A stretch of DNA of 21,311 bases, taken from NCBI GenBank assembly GCA_039935015.1, contig JBDTLC010000184.1, positions 1 to 21,311 on the forward strand, in the 5' to 3' direction. Source of the stretch: Paralcaligenes sp039935015 (GTDB taxonomy: Bacteria; Pseudomonadota; Gammaproteobacteria; Burkholderiales; Burkholderiaceae_B). The notes below the pieces were generated by a model. The model did not search any database. It saw nothing but the letters and a program-made list of their open reading frames with translations, and was not told the origin of the DNA. The first letter of the stretch is position 1, and each line of letters starts with the position of its first letter. Made by a program: the position numbers and the translations under genes. Below are positions 14,593-21,113 of the stretch, piece by piece.

Positions 14593-15882
14593 TTAGGCTG
14601 CGTATGCTTGGTAGATCATGGTTGCGTCAACGTATACGTGTACTCTGGTGCTTGAAGATTGCGATTCGGTCAGCAAGGTGAACATGTTATGGACTCCGTC
14701 GGGAGTCAGCGTTTGAACCTTGCGCCAGCCACTGTCCTGGATATAAGCCCAAGCGTTCATGGAGTGCGGGCTTGTAAAGGTCGAGAGTACCGTCTTGTTA
14801 TATTGCCAAGACAGCACGGCCGCGACATCGATGCCGACATCGTGCCAGGCCTTTATCACTTTGTCCCGGACTACCGCGCCAAAGAGGGAATTAGCGTTAT
14901 TGACGGTCAGATTCGCGAAATCCACGAACTGTGCCGTTTTCGTCAAACGACTGTCGAGCAGCGTTTTGTACCAGACCTTGCCGGCGCCATCCCAAGAGTT
15001 CCCGCCGATCGCTGTCGCGGCAAGATAAAATGCCTTATTGGGGATTCCTGAATTGGTGTGTACCCCGCCGTTATCCGAAGATGTGTGAACGTATTTGCTC
15101 ATGTGGTCGGGTTGCGGGTCCTTACCGAGCAACGGGTCATCGTAAGCGGTTCCCGGCGCCTTCATCGAACGCAGCGCTACTCCGTGAATGCCTGCGGCAA
15201 GCAGGCCCGCGCCAATCAGCCAGTCTGCCTGCGCCGCTGTCTGTCCTAAAGAGCGCTGCTTGACAAGTGAGCCGAAGCAATCCGATATTGACTCGTTAAG
15301 CGCCCCAGGCTGGTCGTGGTATTCGAGGCCTGCCGTGGCACCCGTCACCCCGTGGGTCAACTCGTGCCCCTCGACGTCGATCGCTATGGTGAAGCGGTTG
15401 AAGATTCTTCCGTCGCCATCGCCGAACACCATTTGGGCGCCGTTCCAGAATGCGTTGTTGTACGCATTACCGTAGTGGACTGTCGCGATCAAATCCATGC
15501 CGTTGTCGTCGATCGAATTGCGCCCATAGACTTGCGCATATAGGTCGAATGTCGCCCCAAGCCCGTCAAACGCCTCATCGACAGCAACATCACCACTGGC
15601 GCCCTGGCCTTCGGAGCGTATCAGGGTACCGGGTAGGCCGGTGCCGTGGTTAGCGGTATAGGCGCGCCGGTTCTTGTGCAGCGCGCCGGCACTCTGCACT
15701 GTATCGGGCGCCGATGATGACTGGGCCACTCGTTGCGCCCGAAGCGCGTGGTCAAGCGACAACATCTGCTTCGCTTTTTCGCGCTGATCAGCGGTACCGT
15801 TTTCCGCGATTTTTTCTAGCATGTAAGGTGGAATGATGAAGCACGCGCACCCGCCGCTGCCATGGGTATGTGGATGTTTCAT
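14593..15882 (-). CDS. Protealysin-like M4 (thermolysin family) zinc metallopeptidase with extra C-terminal domain
   Basis: 429 residues from the ATG at 15880-15882, behind AGGAGA. A short leaderless propeptide carries GCACFIIPPYMLEKIAENG, the conserved element of protealysin-type precursors. The catalytic domain has HELTH (His173, Glu174, His177), the third zinc ligand Glu197 in GALNESISD, and catalytic His275 in DNGGVHTNSGIPNKAF, so all key residues are present. The M4 core ends near residue 355 (AWHDVGI). The last about 70 residues form an added domain that is repeated as the next gene. There is no signal peptide, as in protealysins, which are cytoplasmic or exported by unclear means. An emfourin-like inhibitor gene lies 66 nt upstream. 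Likely substrates are not visible from sequence. Confidence 0.95.
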   Translation of the reverse strand: MKHPHTHGSGGCACFIIPPYMLEKIAENGTADQREKAKQMLSLDHALRAQRVAQSSSAPDTVQSAGALHKNRRAYTANHGTGLPGTLIRSEGQGASGDVAVDEAFDGLGATFDLYAQVYGRNSIDDNGMDLIATVHYGNAYNNAFWNGAQMVFGDGDGRIFNRFTIAIDVEGHELTHGVTGATAGLEYHDQPGALNESISDCFGSLVKQRSLGQTAAQADWLIGAGLLAAGIHGVALRSMKAPGTAYDDPLLGKDPQPDHMSKYVHTSSDNGGVHTNSGIPNKAFYLAATAIGGNSWDGAGKVWYKTLLDSRLTKTAQFVDFANLTVNNANSLFGAVVRDKVIKAWHDVGIDVAAVLSWQYNKTVLSTFTSPHSMNAWAYIQDSGWRKVQTLTPDGVHNMFTLLTESQSSSTRVHVYVDATMIYQAYAA

Positions 15883-15948
15883 AGTGTCTCCTGTTGAGTT
15901 GAAGTAAAACACTTGAAAATGGAGCAAAAGGTACAATTCCCGCCAAAG

Positions 15949-16281
15949 TTAGCGACGCTCCGAGCTTCCGATGGCTCGAATTCGCTCGACCAAGTTCTGC
16001 AGGGAAGGGTCGGTAATCGGGTCGGTAATACGTACTGTATGAACCCGGCCTTCCGCCTGAACCGTCACAATGTAAGTCATCAGGTCAGCCGAACCCGGCA
16101 ATGGTGTATTGACGACTTCCGGTTGATCGAAGAAATTTGCTTGATCCAGCAAAGATTTCAGTTCGCCTGCGAGGCGCGCGTCAATCTTATCCGTATCAAT
16201 CGTCGACGGCGCACTTAATTTGGGGATGGCGGCGAAGCCACCACTGATCTCAATAACTATTTTCACTTTAACCTCATCCAT
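15949..16281 (-). CDS. Emfourin-like M4 peptidase inhibitor
   Basis: 110 residues from the ATG at 16279-16281. A GTG at 16264-16266 (residue 6) is better placed behind GAGG (5 nt) and would give a start MKIVIEISGGFAAIP, closer to the usual family start, so the true protein may be 105 residues. The pattern (strand with SGGFAAIPK, then a helix containing LAGELKSLLDQANFF, then TYIVTVQAEGRVHTVRITD and a C-terminal helix) matches emfourins, slow-tight-binding inhibitors of protealysin. Family knowledge: emfourin genes sit beside protealysin genes; in Serratia the inhibitor gene follows the protease gene, whereas here it precedes it. It probably keeps the leaderless protease inactive inside the cell. 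Identification is by pattern and context. Confidence 0.8.
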   Translation of the reverse strand: MDEVKVKIVIEISGGFAAIPKLSAPSTIDTDKIDARLAGELKSLLDQANFFDQPEVVNTPLPGSADLMTYIVTVQAEGRVHTVRITDPITDPSLQNLVERIRAIGSSERR

Positions 16282-16317
16282 CCTCGCAGAGACTGATTGT
16301 GTCTACCGCTGTCCAAT

Positions 16318-18459
16318 TCACAAAATTACACTGTCGGCGCACTCTGGACAGGGACCGCATTTCTCTATGGCGATCGCCTTGATTTGCTCCGTGTAATAGA
16401 CAAAGCCGTAACCATTGCGAATATGCGCCCAGGAATACAGCTTGAGCGCGAAAGCGCACGTGCTGCCAAGTCCAACCAGCAAAGGTGCACCACTAACCGG
16501 TAATCCCACTGCATTCAGGCCACCAGAGTTCGATATAGCGCTGCCCAATACCGTTACTGTAGGGTTGACGCCCTTCGTGTACTGCAGAGTCCAGCTTTGC
16601 AGACGGTTGTTTTCTTGCGTGGCACTTACATTGAAAGTAAGCGTCAACGCCGGGCTCCACGGTATGACTCCACACTCATTGACCACGGCAGGAATATCCA
16701 GATTGACCACCGCTGGTTTGTTGTCCAGCGTGATGACCAAATCACAATGATCCACCATCGCAGGCAGGGTGGCGGGCGGGGTCACCGTACCGTCGCGATA
16801 ATCCACCATCCCGGAAGCTGTTTTCAGGTAGATGCCGTTCTCGTCGAAGACTTCCAGCCGCAGAATATAGGTGCCTGTGTCGGCTTCGACCGGCGGGGTC
16901 CACCAACTGCCAATCCAGTCTGGGTTATACCAGTAATATGCACTGCGATTTCGCACTTCATAAAGTGTCGTCGTGCCATTTACCAGCTTTGGGCCCAGGA
17001 AATAGTCTGAACTCGTCAGTGTCAGTTTGTCGACCCGCGTGTCACTTAAGTTGGCATCAATGAACTTGAAGTCGGCGTCGGCACTGCCTTGCGTGGCGTA
17101 CGACAGGCGGTAGTAACGCACGGGCGTACCCGTGGCCAGCGCATCGCCGAACAAGGCAAATACCCGAAGGTTGCCGCCATAGGCCATTTTCGAATAAGTG
17201 GCGTCGGCGTATAAACCTGTGCCCTGGTTGATCTGGTAGACCTCGTCATTGCCAATGCGGGTAAAAAATGCAGGCGAGCCTTCCGCGTGCGGCTCACAAC
17301 CCCGGCCGCAACGCACTTCCTCATTATCCAGATAAAGGTCAATGTGCGCATTGGTGACATCCCAGCGCGTGCTGGTGTAGGGGTCCATATAGATCACCGT
17401 TGACACGCCGTTGATGATCTGAGTCACGCGCACGATGATGTCGGGACGAGCATCGAAGCGCAATCTGCCATTGCGAAAATGGATCGGCGACCAGCGAAAA
17501 CAACAACGGAAATAGCCGTTGCAATCGGTGAAGGTTTCACACACCATCTGTTTGCTGTAGAAACAGTGTGGAAAAATGGCCCACGGTGGAATTTTGGAAG
17601 TCAACGTGAGCCGGTCCAGTCGCGAGGCGATGGCAGCATCCATCAGGCGCGCCTCGCCGACTCGGCCGACATCAGCCAGCGCCATGATTTCTGGTGATGA
17701 GGCGATGGCGGGGGTCTCGACTGCATTCATCGTGCTTTGCACACCACTGATACGTGGCGGCAAGGGCCGCAGATCCAGACTGGCCCCGTCACGCGGAGAA
17801 AAGCCGGCTGCCGTATTGATTACGCGCGGATCAAGCCGCAGATCTGGCGCCGGATCGAGACCCGGAAATGGCTTGGGTGGAAAAGGTCGTGGCCGGAGCA
17901 GGTCTGGAACACGAACAACCGGTCTATCCAAAAGTGTATCCCACCAGTTGCGGATGGGCGGCCACCAACAAGCTTCCCGATCAACGTCAAAAATTTCCAC
18001 CTTCACAAAGGGTACGGGACAGGTTTGCACATGGCCCTCGTAACGGTCTATTTTGCGGATGTGGCCCGTGACGCAAATGCGCACCGGCCGCCACGGCCAC
18101 CAGATGGATCGCGGAATAACGAGCCTGGGGTTAATAACGTAACCAGCCCCTTCTTTTTTCCAATCTTTTGCTGTGAAGGCCTGAAGGTAGGCGGACGACT
18201 GGCGCACACTCATCGCGTCTGTTCCGGGTCCCGCCACGATCTGAATATCCGCTGGGGCAGCCAAGCGCAGTGTCAGCCTGAAATTACCCTTGCCATCCAG
18301 TTCGCCACCACCTAGCAGCTCACCGAGTCGATCAAAGGCAAAAACCTTGACCTCCAGCTCCTGATGCTCGTCTTCCGACTCTTGCAAAACAATGTTGCCA
18401 TCGAGAACGAATCCGCCACGCGAGTTGTCACTTCCTGATTCTCTTTCTTTGGTGGCCAT
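16318..18459 (-). CDS. Large Cys-rich hypothetical protein with carboxypeptidase-regulatory-like N-terminal domain (713 residues)
   Basis: The ATG at 18457-18459 has AGGAG 9 nt upstream; an in-frame extension to 18507 has none. Residues about 17-75 (FVLDGNIVLQ, then VKVFAFDRLGELLGGGELDG and FRLTLRL) read like a carboxypeptidase-regulatory/transthyretin-like beta sandwich. A second such segment may start at CVTGHIRKIDRYEGH (129-143). A Pro-rich stretch RPFPPKPFPGLDPAP (191-205) follows, then a Cys-rich part CETFTDCNGYFRCCFRW (307-323) and CGRGC (384-388). The C-terminal third is beta-rich, with Tyr/Trp-rich patches, and ends in CGPCPEC (701-707). It has 16 Cys in all and no signal peptide or membrane helix. 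It is the first gene of the protease operon, 36 nt before the inhibitor. Function unknown; it could be a substrate, scaffold or exported partner of the protease. Confidence 0.85.
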   Translation of the reverse strand: MATKERESGSDNSRGGFVLDGNIVLQESEDEHQELEVKVFAFDRLGELLGGGELDGKGNFRLTLRLAAPADIQIVAGPGTDAMSVRQSSAYLQAFTAKDWKKEGAGYVINPRLVIPRSIWWPWRPVRICVTGHIRKIDRYEGHVQTCPVPFVKVEIFDVDREACWWPPIRNWWDTLLDRPVVRVPDLLRPRPFPPKPFPGLDPAPDLRLDPRVINTAAGFSPRDGASLDLRPLPPRISGVQSTMNAVETPAIASSPEIMALADVGRVGEARLMDAAIASRLDRLTLTSKIPPWAIFPHCFYSKQMVCETFTDCNGYFRCCFRWSPIHFRNGRLRFDARPDIIVRVTQIINGVSTVIYMDPYTSTRWDVTNAHIDLYLDNEEVRCGRGCEPHAEGSPAFFTRIGNDEVYQINQGTGLYADATYSKMAYGGNLRVFALFGDALATGTPVRYYRLSYATQGSADADFKFIDANLSDTRVDKLTLTSSDYFLGPKLVNGTTTLYEVRNRSAYYWYNPDWIGSWWTPPVEADTGTYILRLEVFDENGIYLKTASGMVDYRDGTVTPPATLPAMVDHCDLVITLDNKPAVVNLDIPAVVNECGVIPWSPALTLTFNVSATQENNRLQSWTLQYTKGVNPTVTVLGSAISNSGGLNAVGLPVSGAPLLVGLGSTCAFALKLYSWAHIRNGYGFVYYTEQIKAIAIEKCGPCPECADSVIL

Positions 18460-18517
18460 GGCGGTAAACTCCTGAGTGGGTGTTTCGCATACAAGGATAC
18501 TTTCCACAACTCTCGCC

Positions 18518-18537
18518 GTCGGTTATCTCCAACCGAC
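18518..18537. promoter_or_regulatory. Leader inverted repeat upstream of the protease operon
   Basis: GTCGGTT (18518-18524) and AACCGAC (18531-18537) form a 7-bp stem with a 6-nt loop. If the -10 at 18551-18556 is used, the hairpin lies at the very 5' end of the leader. No T run follows on either strand, so it is not a terminator. It could be an operator or an mRNA-stabilising 5' hairpin. Confidence 0.4.
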
Positions 18538-18550
18538 ATATTGTTCTCAG

Positions 18551-18615
18551 TGTATAAAAAGCAAGCCGCGCAGAGGTAGGAGAATATCGCGCAACACTAA
18601 AACTATCTTGCGCAA
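18551..18615 (-). promoter_or_regulatory. Candidate promoter and AraC-type direct repeats for the protease operon
   Basis: On the minus strand TATACA (18551-18556) could be a -10; the expected -35 position, about 18574-18579, is poor. Upstream of it GCGCAA (plus sense) occurs at 18589-18594 and 18610-18615, exactly 21 bp apart, in contexts ATCGCGCAACAC and CTTGCGCAAACA. Direct half-sites at 21 bp next to a weak -35 are typical of AraC-family activated promoters, and an AraC-family gene ends only 24 bp upstream. Repeats are seen; their use is inferred. Confidence 0.4.
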
Positions 18616-18638
18616 ACATTCTGCCCAGGCAAACGCAT

Positions 18639-19418
18639 TCACAAACCGTTCGCAGCACGGGCTTGTTGATAAGTCGATGGCGTCACGCCTGTGTAGCGCC
18701 GAAATGTACGAGCAAAATAGGAAAGGTCGTTAAAGCCCACGGCGAAAGCAACCGACTTGACCTGAACCGATGCGTCAGCCAGCAATTCACAGGCCCGGCC
18801 GATACGAAATTTCAGCAAATGCTCATAAAACGTGTGACCGTGCTCTTTCTTGAATACCCGGCTGAATTCCGATTCGCTCATGTGGCAATGCGCGGCAACG
18901 ACCGACAGCCGTATCGTTTCCGCAAAATGCGTTTTTACGAACTCGCGTGCCGAAAGGGTTTTGTACACTCGCGATCCGTCGCCTGACGACTGTGTAAACA
19001 CAGAACTGGGCGAAGACCATGGTATCAACGGCCCAGTGCGCTTGCGCTCAAGACAAAACCGGCATAAAGACGCAATACACGTGTCCAGTTCATCTGTGGC
19101 CAATGGCTTGACTAAGTAGTCCCACACTCCTGAGCGAAAGGCCCAGACGGCAAGCGGCTCTGAATGGCCTTCTGTGATCATTAGCAGCGGCAAGTCCGGG
19201 TGCCGCAACCTGGTTTGGCCCAAAACGATCAGATCACTCGAAAGCGGCGTATCGAACTCAAAGCATAGGAAATGGGGCCGCCAAGTGTCAATGTCAGAGC
19301 TGGGATCACAGGGATGAGGCAAAATGTGCGCGTCGCACGAAGGCGCAAGTGAATAGAACAGCCCCGAAGTCGACGCGTCCTGTCGAAAATCCAGCCATAG
19401 AAAATTCGCTCGGTGCAC
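18639..19418 (-). CDS. AraC-family transcriptional regulator with degenerate receiver-like domain
   Basis: 259 residues from a GTG at 19416-19418 that sits behind GGAGAGG; extension to a TTG at 19457 has no ribosome site. The N-terminal about 125 residues resemble a response-regulator receiver: NFLWLDF, PHFLCFEFDTP at the phosphorylation strand, LPLLMITEGH with the switch Thr, and YLVKPLATDEL with the conserved Lys. The phosphoacceptor Asp is replaced by Glu (residue 54), and only one acidic residue remains at the first strand. The C-terminal about 100 residues form an AraC double HTH: IRLSVVAAHCHMSESEFSRV, then HLLKFRIGRACELLADASVQ, VAFAVGFNDLSYFARTFRR and YTGVTPSTYQ. It lies on the same strand, 180 nt upstream of the protease operon, and divergent from a histidine kinase. 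It probably regulates the operon, perhaps without phosphorylation. Confidence 0.9.
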   Translation of the reverse strand: MHRANFLWLDFRQDASTSGLFYSLAPSCDAHILPHPCDPSSDIDTWRPHFLCFEFDTPLSSDLIVLGQTRLRHPDLPLLMITEGHSEPLAVWAFRSGVWDYLVKPLATDELDTCIASLCRFCLERKRTGPLIPWSSPSSVFTQSSGDGSRVYKTLSAREFVKTHFAETIRLSVVAAHCHMSESEFSRVFKKEHGHTFYEHLLKFRIGRACELLADASVQVKSVAFAVGFNDLSYFARTFRRYTGVTPSTYQQARAANGL

Positions 19419-19507
19419 ATCCCTCTCCTGTTCGCGTACCGCCCCACGAAAACGCAAACTGATCCCCGCCTATGTGGACGCGGCATCCGGCCATCCCCAC
19501 AAAATTA

Positions 19508-19536
19508 TTGACATATTATGTCTGGCGCTCTCTATT
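19508..19536 (+). promoter_or_regulatory. Candidate promoter for the small ORF and histidine kinase
   Basis: A perfect -35 TTGACA (19508-19513) is followed after 17 bp by TCTATT (19531-19536), a four-of-six match to the -10 consensus. It points to the plus strand, in the intergenic region divergent from the AraC gene. Confidence 0.5.
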
Positions 19537-19627
19537 TCAGGGAGAAAAGACTGAATCCGTTACAAGTTTTGCAGTCCGATGGAACTCGCCAACACCAAGT
19601 TGGTTAAGCCATACCTATCAGGAAGAA

Positions 19628-19828
19628 ATGAAAGACATTGCCCCAGCCTACCAGCGTGACGGGCTTGTCCGTGTTCAGACATCCGGTGATGCGCTTGCCC
19701 GAGTCGGCCCAATAAAACAAGCTTTAGCCGGGATGCATTGCACTCTGTTCGGTGCCGAACAGACGGCAGCCACCGTCGGTGCGATAGTTTCAAAGCTATA
19801 CGTCGAATCTACCGACCTGCCAAAATAA
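19628..19828 (+). CDS. Hypothetical small protein, 66 residues
   Basis: An ATG at 19628 with AGGA 4 nt upstream; the frame is open further upstream to 19472, but that part lies partly before the promoter and lacks a ribosome site. The product, MKDIAPAYQRDGLVRVQTSG through LYVESTDLPK, contains a plausible helix ARVGPIKQALAGMHC and a short hydrophobic stretch AATVGAIVSKLYV. No family is recognised. It lies between the divergent promoter and the histidine kinase on the same strand, 99 nt before the latter, so it may belong to the signalling unit. Confidence 0.4.
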   Translation: MKDIAPAYQRDGLVRVQTSGDALARVGPIKQALAGMHCTLFGAEQTAATVGAIVSKLYVESTDLPK

Positions 19829-19927
19829 TCACACACTCCGCCCGTGAGTCTTTTCCAAGCCAAATGACGTGAACGAGAGTTCTATGTACGCTTTGCCACG
19901 GGCCGCCGTCAAACGAGAATTTTACTC

Positions 19928-21064
19928 ATGATGCACGATTTTCTTTCGAACAACCGCGACGATCTTATTAACAGATGTCGGGTAAAAGTGGCTCACCGGG
20001 CCGCCCGTGGTGCCACGAGCAATCAATTGCAAAACGGCGTCCCGCTGTTCCTGGATCAACTGATCCAGACGCTGCGTGTCGAACAGACAACCAAGCCCAT
20101 GGACAGCCAGAAAATCTCAGGCCCGGCCAGTGGTGAAATAGCATTTTCGGCGATGGGCATGTCGGCCGCGCAACACGGACGCCAACTTCTCGAACTTGGA
20201 TTCTCGGTTGATCAAGTTGTTCACGACTATGGCGACCTATGCCAGGCGGTCACCGATCTAGCCTATGAAAATGACGTGCCATTCGAAATAGACGAGTTCC
20301 GGACGCTCAACCGCTGTCTGGACAATGCGATCGCCGACGCAGTAACCGAGTTTAGCTATCAACGCGACACGGTCTACGTCGACAAGCAGGCGCTGGAGAT
20401 GAATGAACGGCTAGGCTTTTTCGCACACGAGCTGCGTAATTTTCTCCAGACAGCGATGCTCGCCTTCTCTGCTGTGAAGACGGGAAACCTGAGTTTATCG
20501 GGAGCGACTGGGTCGGTTCTAGATCACAGTTTGACGGGATTGCGCGACTTGATCGACCATTCTCTAGCAGACGTGCGTCTGACTGCTGGCGTTGTTCGAT
20601 CACGTCTAATTTTCTCCCTTGCTGATTTTATTGCTGAAATCAAAGGGGTGGCGGATCTGGCCGTACGAACTAACGGATGCGTCTTCACCGTGTCCGACGT
20701 CGACACCCGACTTGCCGTCTCTGCAAGACGCGACCTTCTATTTTCGGCTCTCGGAAACCTGCTACAAAACGCATTCAAGTTCACCCACCACCGCACAGAA
20801 GTAAGGTTGGATGCCTACGCGGCAGGGGATCGAATCTTGATCGACGTTAAGGATCACTGCGGCGGCTTATCGGCCGACGACGCTGAAACCATGTTCCAGC
20901 CTTTTCGTCAAAACGGCGTTGACCGAACTGGACTCGGCCTGGGGCTTTCGATTGCCCAGCGAAATATCGAAGCAAGCGCCGGCCATCTAACTGTTCGGAG
21001 CATTTCGGGCACGGGCTGCGTATTCACCATCAGTTTGCCTCGCTTTGCGATGCCGCCACAATAA
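19928..21064 (+). CDS. Soluble sensor histidine kinase with RsbRD-like N-terminal domain
   Basis: 378 residues. The N-terminal about 145 residues are all-helical without membrane segments and resemble the RsbRD-type sensory domain (FLSNNRDDLINRCRVKV; LLELGFSVDQVVHDYGDLCQ). The dimerisation/phosphorylation helix carries His167 in RLGFFAHELRN. The HATPase domain has an N box, LGNLLQNAFKFTH (Asn281), a G1 box DHCGGL (Asp309), an F box MFQPFRQ and a G2 box RTGLGLGLSIAQ. All catalytic boxes are intact, so it should be an active cytoplasmic kinase. There is no fused receiver. The natural partner would be a response regulator; the nearby AraC protein has a receiver-like domain but with Glu at the phosphorylation site, so it may not be the acceptor. 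ATG-ATG start; ribosome site weak. Confidence 0.9.
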   Translation: MMHDFLSNNRDDLINRCRVKVAHRAARGATSNQLQNGVPLFLDQLIQTLRVEQTTKPMDSQKISGPASGEIAFSAMGMSAAQHGRQLLELGFSVDQVVHDYGDLCQAVTDLAYENDVPFEIDEFRTLNRCLDNAIADAVTEFSYQRDTVYVDKQALEMNERLGFFAHELRNFLQTAMLAFSAVKTGNLSLSGATGSVLDHSLTGLRDLIDHSLADVRLTAGVVRSRLIFSLADFIAEIKGVADLAVRTNGCVFTVSDVDTRLAVSARRDLLFSALGNLLQNAFKFTHHRTEVRLDAYAAGDRILIDVKDHCGGLSADDAETMFQPFRQNGVDRTGLGLGLSIAQRNIEASAGHLTVRSISGTGCVFTISLPRFAMPPQ

Positions 21065-21113
21065 TACAGGCCAACCCGTGACAAATTGCTATCGATTCGC
21101 AAAGAGCTGACGG

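Noticed and set aside
18460..18507. N-terminal extension of the 713-residue protein to the ATG at 18507
   Set aside because: No ribosome site before it, and AGGAG sits properly before the ATG at 18459.
19472..19627. Longer version of the small ORF starting at 19472
   Set aside because: That start lies upstream of the TTGACA promoter and has no ribosome site; the ATG at 19628 is preferred.
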